Positions 47,111 to 57,692 of a stretch of DNA of 64,000 nucleotides are shown here, piece after piece. The notes under the pieces were generated by a model. The model searched no databases. It was not told where the DNA came from and saw only the letters and a list, made by a program, of their open reading frames with translations. The stretch spans positions 28,754,672 through 28,818,671 of the forward strand of contig CM029626.1 in the NCBI GenBank assembly GCA_017311315.1, given 5' to 3'. How positions within the stretch are numbered: the stretch's first letter is position 1; the number at the start of each line of letters is the position of its first letter. The DNA is from Dendrocalamus latiflorus (Eukaryota > Streptophyta > Magnoliopsida > Poales > Poaceae). The translations under genes were made by a program, and so were the position numbers.

Positions 47111-48751
47111 ATTCAGGGCATAAGAACCACACAAATACCAAAGACAAATTGTTCATAGTGGGTAACATTGAAGTAGACTTGCAATGACTTGCAAAACCAC
47201 GACTATAACATGCTGTTGCCAACAAGCACAAACGAAGCAGGATAACTAGATGCAGTGTACTTCGAGAAACGACTTGCCAACAAGCTAGTTGTTCCTCAAC
47301 TTTATTCATAGTAGCCATAGATGGGCATTAGCAGCACGGGCATTAGCAGCACCACAAGCCATAGATGGGCATTAGCAGCACCACGAACAGACATCCACAT
47401 TGGATGGCCTTTTAGCTTGCCCAGCAGCAACCATCCATTCGGGCCATTCTCGCGGTAGCTAGTCGGCCAATGAGAGATCAAGCACATAGTGCGTGCATAT
47501 AATGACTGGGTTCGAATTCGTGTCTGAGCAAATAAGTGTTCTCCATACAATTCATCCCATCAGACTGTCGACAGATCAATCATCCTCCACCCTCCCTCTG
47601 ACCTGGGAACACCTGGCACACCCTGCAAATACCAAACAAGCAATGTGAAGGGTCTACACAGCAGATAAACATCCTAACCAGGGAATTCACAACACATGAC
47701 TAAAGGTGATTGGTGATCTTAGTACAATAGAAGTTGGCAAACAAGTAGAAGAAAAACAAGGTTCAGTCAAGAGAAACTAATCAATCAAATTCAGAACCAT
47801 CAAAACGTAAACCTATTTGAAACTTCAAGGCCACAATAGTTCTCCTACAGATTGAAATTACAAGTTGCAGTGTTATCATATTCAGTAAAACCTATGAGTA
47901 CATGCAGTACTGGAAAAAAATAGATTCTTTGAGAAAGATCAGCAATATGTCATAATTTATAGAAGCATGAAATGTGATTCACTGAACTAGTCACCAAACT
48001 GTTTCAAATCAAATAAAAAACGGCATTAACTAAAGCAATTCATGTTAAAATGCCAGCGCCACATATAATGGAACAGAAAGTAATAGCACTACAACAGGAG
48101 AGAATCACTTGGCACTATAAGAAAATGCACTAAAAAAATCTAGGTGCATTTCACAACTGCATCTAACAGCAACTAAATGATCCAAATAAAATAATTTACA
48201 GGAATATTGAACGTTCAACATAGTTTCATGTTGTGAGCCAACTCCAATTCAACCATCTCAAAAAAAAGGGGGAATGCCATGACAGAAGAAAACATACTAT
48301 AATGCACATCCGAACAAGATGCGAACAAGGACATTGAGGAAAAAGATCTAGCGAGGCAAAATGCAGGCATAAAAGTTATGCATCAAACTTACCAAACCTA
48401 ACAACAGCACTTGCTATGCTTCCAACACCACCATTCTCCAAAAGAAATTTAAGACTATGAAAGGGCTGCAGGTATGGGGCCAAACTCAATAGGTGTCAAG
48501 CTGTGCCACTTACTCCAACACGTCAGCAACTCCTATGCACATGAAACAAAACAACAAACAAATCCGCACTGTAACTTCTTCAGATATGTTGATTAAATTT
48601 TGCTTCAAAAAAAGAATATGTGAAACAGTGCCATACAGACTCTAACATGCTAAGACAAGTAATGAAACCAAAACTCATGTCTAATGTCTAATTTCTCAAC
48701 TTACAGGAAGAAAGATGCTTACCAGTAATCATCCTGGTACAAGCTACTGAG
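47111..48751. other. Region between copia remnant and SMG7 fragment
   Basis: No gene is seen. A short duplication of 'agccatagatgggcattagcagca' lies at 47310-47395. The right part (about 48500-48750) is probably the former SMG7 3' UTR, because it follows the stop directly. The rest is AT-rich and unassigned. Confidence 0.5.
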
Positions 48752-51700
48752 TCACACAAGATAGCGGCCAGACAGGATAGGTTTTGCTGGCTCTTGTTCA
48801 GCTACTTGACCAATTTGTTGATTTCTTTGCTGGTAATTTTGAACTATATTCTGTTCTGCAGGCTCAAAAAGGTGGAAATCTTGCCATGTTGTCTCATTGA
48901 TCCCTTGGGTGTGCACCCCAGAAACCTGCTGTTTCCCAGGGAAAGGGAAGGGAGTGGTGAATGCACTGCTAGTAGTGGTAACATCAGGATAAATAGCTCT
49001 TAAGTTATGAACACGATCCACTGATGGCTGGTAGCCATCCAGCCAGCTGTAATCACCAACCTGTGGGAGCTGCAGTTTCTCAACTGACATAAACTCATCC
49101 TGACGCTTTGGGGTGATGTGGTTAAATCCTGGAGGACCAACAGGCCTCGATGGACAACTGACAGGGTTCTTCTTTGACACAGCTACCGGTGCTTCAGTGA
49201 ACTTCATTGTCGCACCATCAGATGATGCAACTGACGGTACAACTGAATCAAAAGTAGATGGGATAGTCTCCTCAGTAGCTTTCACCTGATTATGAATCAA
49301 ATTTGCATTGATATGACCAGATTCAACAGATACCTGAGGTGAACATCCCATAGACTGCAGTCCACCCAATCCACCCTGCAATCTCTGCTCAAGAAATCCA
49401 CTTCCAGCTATGTTAACATTCTTCAGTCCACTCATTAAGAGTTTTTCTTGTTCAAGAAGCAATTTTGGATAATCTGGCCTACTGAAATGTGGAACCATTG
49501 ATGTGGATACACGTGGATCAGAAATAACACATGGGAAAGCTTGCATAGTGTTCTCAGGGCCAACAAGTGGTGCACTATTACTTGCCCAGCTGGAAGTAGG
49601 CATCTCAACAGGCTGCACAAATTCATAAGTAGTCAACCTTGGAGCAATGCTAGGAATCACCTCTTGCCCACCATTGGCAGCCCAACCAATATAAGTCATG
49701 GGAAGTGACTGGTTAATGTTATAATTACTGGCAGCTGATACAAAAAAAAAAAAAAAAACTCGACCTGCGGTGGGGGGGGGGGGGGGGGGAACCCCCGGGC
49801 ATCATGCTTAAGAAGAAGGTCTTCTCACGCAGACCGAGAAAACCCCCGAACCCCTACTCCACCCTTACACAGCGGCACCAACGCCCGACCTTTGTGAGAC
49901 GACCGGCGGATCCTTTGGATCAACGCCCTGGCGGGTCCTTAGACCTGTGCTTTGGTGTGGTAGCAGGCGAGGGGATTTTTTCCCCCAAGCCTGAAATTCG
50001 CTCCCACTGGGAGTTGAACCCAGGACCTGGGGGTGCTACTGAGGCGCTCTAACCGCTAGGCTAGAGGCCCTTTCGCCTGGCAGCTGATACAGATGCAGTG
50101 CTCTGAATAGCAACCGACCCACCATTGGTTGGCCAACCAGTGGTAGACATTTGTAAAGGCTGGATGTATCCATTAATGGGTAGTTCTGAAAGAACTTTTG
50201 GGAACTTTTCAGAAGCTGTAGGCTTGAAAACAATTTCTTCATCTTCTTCTCCTTCATTAGACAACTGTACTTTCGACTGCAGTACTCCCAGATTAGCTGC
50301 CACTGAATCGAATCTGCTTGCAACTTCATGTTCCAGCTCAATTGTATTTGTATCAAGTGCATTGGAAGATCCATGAGTAGAGATGGCAGCTTCTAAAACA
50401 GGCAGCTCCTTGGCCATAACAAACTTTCTAGAAGATGGATAAAAATATATTCTCAGTTGATCAATCTGAACAAAATTCAGTAGAGCCTTCCCTGCAGCAA
50501 GAATCCGCTGAACCCGTGCTTTCTTCTCCGTGGTGCTTCCATCATTTTCAAATGTGTGCTTGCCTGAGAAATCCAAGATAATCTGTGCCGGCACCACAAG
50601 TGAAGATCCCCTTAATTCGAAATCTTCCCACAATGCAAGTCTGTTCCCAGTTTCACCCTCTTCATACATGCCCATTTCAAAAAAGCAAGCCTCATCATCA
50701 TCACCATCAATAGATGCAAGATCTGTAAGGATGAGCTTATTCATAAATGAGACACACTGTTTCCAGAAGGAAGATCGAGCATTTGCACGCTTTTCCTCCA
50801 TATCAGAATCAGCAGCTAACTCCGGATGGCATGCCAGCCACTCGATGTAGACCACAATGGCTGGAAGATAGAAACTTGATGCAATGTCATGAAGCTCTGA
50901 GCACCTTTTGAGAATATGTCCAACAAACTCGAAAGCAGCTGTAAATGCGTTCTGAATAAGTACCCTGCATTGCACAATTTCAGCATATGATTGGCTATCG
51001 GGTTCTTTCTTCACATTGTGCACTGTGAATATAAGGATGGCGATGAGTCTAACTATAGCTAATGCATTTTCTGCAGCATTAGAACCAAAATTAAGCTCCT
51101 CATTGGGACCGGAAGAAAGGAGAATTTTCAAATCATTGCTGACTGAAGCAAACAGCTCCCCAAATGTTTCCAAACTGTCAAAGAGATTAAAAAAACGATG
51201 AGAGAGAGAGTGTGAGAGAGGGAGAAGATTTTTTGAAGAACACTCAGAAGATAAGAGATTGGAAAGTACCTAGTCCTTGTGAAAAGCATTCCATTGAGTC
51301 TAACAAACTGTACAAAGAAGGACTTCAGTGTGTCTGGAATATTGTGCTCTCGTTCTTTTGAAGCTGATTTGGTATTAGCATCTTTAGTCTGAAACCTTGT
51401 TTCCCCTCGTCCTCTGCCCTTCCCAGCTGATTGTGGGGGTAATGTCCTAGCAATGGCAACTTTATTGTTGCTTCGCAGCTGTGCATAGCTTTGGAGATTG
51501 TGCATAGGTTTTACTGTCAGAAATATACTAATTTCACAGTGCAGGTCTGAAAAGATATGTCAATTTGATTATTAGAACACTTCCAGTATTGCTAATATTA
51601 CAAAGCTTGTTCCTGATAACACAACCACTCACCAGCTAAAATTATACTGCTTTCTTCCAGGAATTAGACTTTATTTCTGACTCAAAAGTAATTTAGTTTT

Positions 51701-52745
51701 TCCTTATGGCATGAATATGATGCTAACAGGATAGCAGAAACTAGAAAGCATCAAGAACAACATATAACCAAATGATGATAAGCTGCATGCAAGCTGGACT
51801 TCATGTAGTGAGGGGGACAAGTAGTTACATGGACCCAATCGATAATTAGCAAAACATAGCATACTTAAGAAGAACGCAAAATGCTATGAGATAGGAAAAC
51901 AATTTGTTACAGGTAATCATGGAACTCATGCAATCTTACAAACATCCCTATCACTAGCTAATCAATCTAGATCCCATCATATCCATTACATTTATATTTC
52001 TTTACTATTAAGTGAGCAACTGCAACAACATATGTCATTATCATAGTCAATTAATCATGCCAATTTTTGTGAGGTCGTATAAAACATTTAATGATTTTTT
52101 TAAAAATTAGTAGCATAGTGCCTCTCTAACAAACAGGTTATCAAGCTAATGAACAGGAAACCTGATAGCATTGCCACATAAGACAAAATGATGGAAATGT
52201 GCACTATTGGATGGTACGGAAGGAATGAAAAAGCAACAAAAAAAACACTCCAGAAATTACAAGCATATAAAACTTGTAATAGAGAACATAGAAGCACAAA
52301 TATTGAGAAACGAAATAAAATTGAGCTCACTGCTCACCGAAAAAAGGCAAAAGGAGATCCAACTGAGTTTGGAAAATCTGGTCAAATATCAGATGAACAA
52401 GAAAAACATTGGTAGATAAATAGGGAGCAAAGTAGAATGCACTACTCGCAATTCACATAATAGTACAGATAAGCTCTTCCATGTGAAATAATACAAATAT
52501 GATAAAGGGGTACACAAGTTCAAAAATTCTACAGCAGGTAACAAACTAAAAGAGAAAGAACATGACAGAAACAGTAGTACAGTACTATGCAAATGAGTTA
52601 ATGAAGAACATAAAATGGTACCTTCTCAAAAGCAAGAATCAAGTTGTCCCGTGCTGTAGAAAAAGGGGCATCTGCAGCTAAGCTTCGAAAATACCTATAG
52701 ACAGCCACTACCTCATTGCTTGAGTAAGATGGTAATATCGCAAGC
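48752..52745 (-). pseudogene. SMG7: SMG7-like gene fragment (NMD factor), 5'-truncated
   Basis: SMG7 binds phosphorylated UPF1 in nonsense-mediated decay and in plants also acts in meiotic exit. Three pieces remain. Exon a at 52745-52622 encodes SQLAILPSYSSNEVVAVYRY and STARDNLILAFEK. Exon b, about 51499-51270, encodes QSYAQLRSNNKVAIA and SFFVQFVRLNGMLFTRT. The large last exon, 51175-48752, encodes SLETFGELFASVSNDLK, an EST1-type helical domain (YLPAIVVYIEWLACHPELA) and the C-terminal tail ending in ILSGRYLV. The N-terminal 14-3-3-like TPR domain is absent: homology stops at 52745, exactly where an inverted SWIB exon begins. The acceptor before exon b is not clean, and a SINE splits the last exon at 49743. 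Frames of 370 and 315 codons survive, so decay is recent. It is not a functional SMG7. Confidence 0.88.
49743..50076 (-). mobile_element. tRNA-derived SINE (Au/ZmSINE-like)
   Basis: The 334-bp unit on the minus strand starts GGGCCTCTAGCCTAGCGG (box A) and continues with GGTCCTGGGTTCAACTCCC (box B). It ends in a T run of about 19 after a run of about 19 C. It is flanked by a 15-bp target duplication CTGGCAGCTGATACA (49728-49742 and 50077-50091). It lies in the last exon of the SMG7 fragment, in the same orientation, and ends that frame. Confidence 0.9.
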
Positions 52746-52915
52746 TGAGAGGGAAAGGGAGAGACAGAGATGGTGCTGCGACATGCGGCGGCTGAGTGCC
52801 CGAAGAAGGTGTCGGCGCTGGTGGACCTGGTGAACCTGCCGACGGCGCTGCGTGAGTTCACGGGGGGCCGGTCCCAGCTCTCCCACCTGTCCTTCCTCCG
52901 CGTTTCACATATTGT
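52746..52915 (+). pseudogene. Inverted copy of SWIB-gene exon 1
   Basis: On the plus strand this copies the leader and first exon of the SWIB gene that lies on the minus strand at 53426-54142. The leader 'gagggaaagggagagacagag' and ATG at 52770 are kept. The encoded phrase AAAECPKKVSALVDLVNLPT follows, with a few substitutions (R to H, A to T). A three-base loss removes one Phe, and the copy ends soon after 'ctccgcgt', before the exon 1 splice site. It abuts the SMG7 break directly with short microhomology (CTSAGAGGG). Confidence 0.85.
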
Positions 52916-53425
52916 CTGACTCCATAATTGCAAGCACAAAAACAAAGCAAACGAAACAGCTATCGTTTGGACAGAAGTGTTGCTCCATAATTGTCTGACT
53001 CTCTGCCGAAGCTTGACATGTAGGAAGATATAGCCAACAATTTCAGGCATGCATTGAAGAGCCGCCTCTCAAATTCAATTCAAGTGGAATTCACAATGTA
53101 CCAAGAAAAAGACTTTTATAGGTAAGTTGTACAACTTTTCTTGTATGTATTATATGTTTCTTTACTCAAAACGCAAGTGTAAGCTACTAATATCGAAATC
53201 GAAAAATATCATATATCAAAGGGGTCTGAAGATAGAGGGAAGCAAATAGTCATAAAACTGTACCAGTCACTGTTTGGTAAAACAAATTCTACATGATTTT
53301 TAGCCTGTCCCAAGATACCAAAAATCAAACCAGCTTCCACAGACTTTCACAGTACAAAAGCTGTAACTTAATATTCTTATGGCTTTGACACTTTTAGGAA
53401 ATGCAGCCTGACAAGAATTGGAAGT
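52916..53425. other. Sequence between the SWIB copies
   Basis: Unassigned sequence with a short direct repeat ('gtctgactc' and 'tccataattg' at about 52911 and 52984). The right end (53390-53425) is SWIB 3' coding sequence out of frame, see the SWIB entry. Confidence 0.4.
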
Positions 53426-54142
53426 TCAGAAAGCTCCACCTTGGACCTGCCCAACAACAGTCTTCAGCTTGTCATCACAGTTTATAATGTTCCTATTCGT
53501 TGGGTCCTGAAAAGTAGGATAATTGCAAATAAACAACTTGAAACAATCACATATGGACATTTCTCAATGCCAATGAGATTTCAAATTGAGAATCACTTCA
53601 GTACCTCACTGACATTCAATTAATTTCGTTCAAAAGCAATGATATTCACTTGGACTCTTAAGCAGGAACCTATGTGATTCATTATAACAATAATACAGCA
53701 TGCCACTTTCATGTTTTACTATGAACATCTCAACGACAGGTAGAAAAGTAGCAAACCCATTAGACAAGACGAAAAATAACTGCTCTTCTCCTAGAGCGTG
53801 CCAGGTTGTTGTTTCTTCTTTTCCAAAGGAGATTCGATTAGAGAGTAGTGAAATTTGACGAGCTACCAAATCCTGCCATAATAATAAGCTCAGCTAATTC
53901 CGAGCGCCAACCAATGTGATTGATTTCCTAGGCTACCAAACAGGTGGAGCTGTCTACTATGGAGGAGTATGTACCTGGAGGTTGTTGTTCTTGATGTGTG
54001 ACCAGACGCGGAGGAAGAAGGAGAGGTGGGAGAGCTGGGACCGGCCCCCCGCGAACTCGCGCAGCGCCGTCGGCAGGTTCACCAGGTCCACCAGCGCCGA
54101 CACCTTCTTCGGGCACTCAGCCGCCGCACGTCGCAGCACCAT
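53426..54142 (-). CDS. SWIB/MDM2-domain protein, C-terminus frameshifted
   Basis: Two exons, 54142-53975 (56 codons) and 53506-53426, with a GT-AG intron of 468 bp joined in phase 0, encode 82 residues. Exon 1 has ALREFAGGRSQLSHLSF and LRVWSHIKNNNLQ; exon 2 continues DPTNRNIINCDDKLKTVVG. This is the SWIB/BAF60b fold, seen in small plant proteins thought to act in chromatin remodelling or organelle nucleoids. The stop comes right after GGAF. In the +1 frame the expected domain end (ELPILVRLHF) follows at once, so one extra T near 53429 has probably truncated the last helix. Upstream sequence is a copy of the FCA flank (54548-55372). Function is doubtful. No N-terminal transit peptide is obvious. 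Confidence 0.75.
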
Positions 54143-54267
54143 CTCTGTCTCTCCCTTTCCCTCTGAGCCAGATGCTTCAGTTGTTGGAAGGGGAAACGAG
54201 AGAGAAAGAGAGAGGGAAGGTGGAGGCGACGGCGAGGAGGCGACGAAGCAAGGATGGCCGGAGGGCA

Positions 54268-54560
54268 GCCGAGGATATACGGGATAGCAGCAGCGAGGTA
54301 GCGGGGCAAGGAGGGGCGGCGGCGCGCCGGTCAGCGCGGGAAGGAGGAGGACTGCACGACGGGGCGGCGGCGATGTGGAGGGCAGGAGGCGGCTAGGTAG
54401 CGGGGCGGCGCGCCGGCGATGTGGAGGGCAGCAGCCGAGGATAAACGGGATAGCAGCAGCGAGATAGCGGGGTAAGGAGGGGCGGCGGCGCGCCGGTCAG
54501 CGCGGGAAGGAGGAGGGCTGCACGACGGGGCGGCGGCGATGTGGAGGGCAGGAGGCGGCT
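54268..54560. repeat. 166-bp tandem duplication upstream of the SWIB gene
   Basis: Two units start at 54268 and 54434 ('gccgaggatawacgggatagcagcag'). Each includes 'gcggcggcgcgccggtcagcgcggg' and 'gatgtggagggcaggaggcggctag'. The first unit contains an additional short copy of the 'gatgtggagggca' motif. The second unit runs directly into the FCA leader copy. Confidence 0.8.
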
Positions 54561-55372
54561 AGGGTTTTGCGAGGACGCGGGTCACGAGCACGAGGCGAGG
54601 CGAGAGGCCGTGGGATTTTCTACTCCGCTTCGTCAAGAATAGCCAGCGAATGCCCATGAGGATTTGCCTACTTATCATGTCAGCTGCGTATGTTTGTTTT
54701 GCTAGGTATTCTTTTAAGCTATGAGTCATAACTTTTAACAGAAGCTTATTGATTCTCATAAATAGTGATTACTAAAAAAAATTAAAATAAAAAACTGGCT
54801 GAAAAACCGAATAAAAATTGTCGCATCTAAACAGTCAGGGAGTACCGAGTGCTCTTCCTTCGATATCTCGATGATTAGTCTCCTCGTGTTCGTTCTGATT
54901 GCATCCCTACTGTTTAGGCCGATGCCGGGTTTTTGATCCTTGAGTCGATCTTCGTTCTTCCAATTCACCCATACCTTGCATCAAATTGAGAAGAAAGTCC
55001 AAAAAGCTTATAGTGATAATAGTTTGTTCCTTCCTTTGTAACTAAATCACTGATAATTCAATTTGATCACTGGAGCTTGAATGTGAAAAAACAGAAGGGC
55101 AGCTTGAATGACATATAAATTCCAAGTCCAGCTTTTGTTATAACCGGTTTCCCTTTACAGCAAAATATGGGACCAATGCTAGTGTCCTTAATTTGTATCT
55201 CCATACTATTTAGCAAAGTCAGCTTGCACAAAGTTGCAATTGGGACATTGATTTTTTCATGCAACTTACTCAGATGCTACTTTATATTAAGCACTCACAT
55301 GCTTACTTTAGCAATCAAATCATAAAGCTTCTTTTTTCTGAACTTAAATCATAAAGCTTATTAATACAAAAC
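54548..55372 (-). promoter_or_regulatory. FCA 5' flank, copy B, in front of the SWIB gene
   Basis: The stretch 54540-54660 repeats the FCA leader at 40205-40330, including 'ctagggttttgcgaggacgc' and 'gggtcacgagcacgag'. The stretch 54700-54830 repeats 40430-40550, and 54912-55372 repeats about 43790-44600. On the minus strand, similarity to FCA ends at the FCA start codon (CCCTCCACAT against CCCTCCACATGCACC). The copy lacks the sequence corresponding to 40560-43790. It is oriented so that its transcription would read into the SWIB gene. It ends near 55372, where the T2 element begins shortly after. Confidence 0.8.
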
Positions 55373-55387
55373 AGAGGACATGATATG

Positions 55388-55635
55388 TGTTGTAGGGGTG
55401 GCCCCCACCTAAGCCCAGCAGGCCTATTAGAAGGATGTAAGGCCTAAAATGGGACATGTATAATGACATAAATACCCCTGAAAGGGATACTCGAATGTAA
55501 GGGTATAATTGTAAATACACTCCCCATGTGGATATATATATATATGCGATACAGGGCATAAGGGAAACCCTAAGCATTGCTCACCTACCTCTCCACTACC
55601 ATACATCTCTCTCTATTTGGTCTGTAACTACAACA
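55388..55635 (+). repeat. T2 5' LTR
   Basis: The 248-bp LTR begins TGTTGTAGGGGTGG and ends AACTACAACA. It is the same family as the T1 LTR read on its minus strand. It contains a (TA)n run at about 55533 and 'tctctctctatttggtctg' near the end. The primer site beside it reads CTGACGCCGTCCGTGGGG, diverged from the T1 version. Confidence 0.85.
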
Positions 55636-55691
55636 ACTGACGCCGTCCGTGGGGAGGGACAAGAGCAAGCCTCAGAATCTGAAGAAGAAGG

Positions 55692-57692
55692 ATGGCACCG
55701 AAGAAAACTCCATCATCGGCGGCTAAGAAGAAGGGGAGCGGGACGAAGTCCCACGTCGGCACCAGGGCGGCGATGTCGGCAATCGCGAGCGGAGATGGCG
55801 GTGCGGGCACGACGGCCAACCTCGCCACCGTCGGCACGACGGCCAACCCCGCCACCACCGGCGCGGCTGCCGACCCCGCCCTGCGCGCGACGATCGACCC
55901 CAACATGGGCGTGACGGCCGGCCCCACCGCTGGCGCAACGGCCGGCACTGGTAGCACCGACCGGGCAGTCGGGGGCAGTAACGCCGGTGCCCACGCTGGC
56001 GCGGCCACCGTCCCTACACCCGGCACTGGAGCAACGGGCGGCGGCTCCGGTGGCAACGCTGGCCTCGTCATCGACCCCGGAGTCTACCACGCCGGCGCAT
56101 CGGGCAACCCGGGAGCGCAGGTCATGGCCGCCACTGCCCTGACAATGCGGCCAGATGCGCCGGTCGCCCCGGCTACGCCAATAGTGGAGAGCACCCTGCT
56201 GGCGGCCATCGGCACGCTCCAGCAGGAGCTGACGGACCTCCGTGGAGCCGTGCGGGATATGCAAGAGGCTCGAAGTCAGCAGACCCCGCCAGTGGTCGTG
56301 CCGGAGCCCGTCCTGGAACGGGCAAATAGCCGTGTTGCCCCCACGTCCAGCTCCGGAGTCCTCCCTTTCCGCGGGCCTGCAGCAAGCGGCATGGCCAGAA
56401 GACTTCAAGTTCCCTACCGCCATCAAGTTATACAAGGGCGACACGGACCCTCAAGAGTTCGTGCGCGTCTACAAGACCGCCATCGAGGCCGCAGGCGGGG
56501 ACGACACCACCAAGGCGAAGGGGTTTCCCCTTGCGCTTCAGGGTGTGGCGCTCTTTTGGTTTTTCACCATAGAGCCGAACTCCATCTACGCATGGGAGCA
56601 GGTCCGCGATCGCTTGTACACCAACTTTCAAGGCAACTACGTCGAGCGCATCGACGCGGATCAGCTAAGGGTGGCAACGGGGCCATTCCCCGGCGGGGAG
56701 TGGCTCCCCGCCCCCGCCCCCCGCCAGGGAATTTTTCCCCGCTCCCCGTCCCCGTCCCCGGTCGCGGGGACACAATTTCCCCGTCCCCCGCCCCGTCGGG
56801 GATCCGGGTCCCCGATGGGGTAAAATTCCCCGAGGCAACACAGACAGAAATCACACAGAGCAGGATTAGGATTTTTCCTTCCAGGAAGAGGCAAACCTTG
56901 CGAGGATCATTCAGTTCATTCAATAGTTCATTCAGTTCAGAACAATTCATTCAGTTCACAAATGTATACAAATGGATACAAACAACATGACATTGCAAAT
57001 CTGGGATGAACTCGACCACTCGGGAAGTCGGAAGTACCTTGTGTCGCCGCCGCCTGTAGCCTCCGCGCCTCTGTGCCGCCGCCGCCTGTAGCCTCCGCGC
57101 CTGTAGCCTCCGCGCCGCCGCCTGGAGGCCCTGGACCTCCGTGCTGCCGCCGCCTGGACCTCCGTGCTGCCACCGCATGGACCTCCGCGCCACCGTCGCC
57201 AAGGTTCGAGGGGCTGGGGCCCGGGGGTACGGAGATGTTCGCCGGCGGCCGCCGCCTGGGTGGCTGGGCCGGACTGCCGGAGGCGACAGGCGAGGTCCGC
57301 GTGGAGCAGAGCTGAGCAGCTAGGGTTAGCGACTTAGCGCCGCCGCCGCCGCCTGTGGTCTGGCGTGTGGATTGGGTTGGGGGAAATGTTTCTAGGGTTT
57401 GGGCAGTTGGGCTGTGCATCTCAAAACCTTATATACTTACATACATGGGCCCACATGTCATACTCTAATTGGGGCCCCGAACGGGGAACGGGGACGGGGA
57501 ATAGGGGAACGCCCCCGCCCCCGCTTCACCCGATGGGGGGAGATCCCCCCAAATCCCTCCCCGCGGGGAGCAAAATCCCTCCATCCCCGTCCCCTAATAG
57601 GGGAATTCCCCGACGGGGAACGGGGAATGGGGCCCCGTTGCCATTCCTAGGATCAGCTCTTCGCCGTTAAGCAAAAGCCTTTGGAGAGGCTC
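55692..57692 (+). pseudogene. T2 gag, broken by frameshift and insertions
   Basis: It starts MAPKKTPSSAAKKKG at 55692. A low-complexity Ala/Thr/Gly region follows, then ESTLLAAIGTLQQEL and DLRGAVRDMQEARSQQ. A frameshift near 56360 moves to another frame that continues with DFKFPTAIKLYKGDTDP, EFVRVYKTAIEAAGGDD and FQGNYVERIDADQL. The hAT-like element splits it at 56667-57650. Gag resumes for only about 40 bases (57651-57692) before the copia junction. The frameshift is not at the T run where T1 is broken, so the two copies were disabled independently. Confidence 0.85.
56667..57650. mobile_element. hAT-like non-autonomous element in T2 gag
   Basis: The 984-bp unit has short inverted ends (AAGGGTGGCAACGGGG and, reversed, CTAGGAATGGCAACGGGG) and an 8- to 9-bp target duplication (G)GATCAGCT at 56658-56666 and 57650-57658. 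Subterminal regions of about 150 bp are packed with CCCCG/CGGGG motifs. The centre holds a GC-rich block (57050-57320) with repeated 'gccgcctggacctccgtgc', which reads as degenerate frames on both strands and may be a captured gene piece. No transposase is seen. Confidence 0.75.

Noticed and set aside
50041..50076. tRNA gene at the SINE head
   Set aside because: Boxes A and B belong to a SINE with target duplication and poly(T) tail.
52598..53050. 150-codon minus-strand frame at 53 kb
   Set aside because: Its middle is antisense to the inverted SWIB exon copy. Its end is genuine SMG7 exon a and the remainder has no recognisable domain.
53916..54396. Plus-strand frames near 54 kb
   Set aside because: They are antisense to SWIB exon 1 and its GC-rich tandem upstream repeat.
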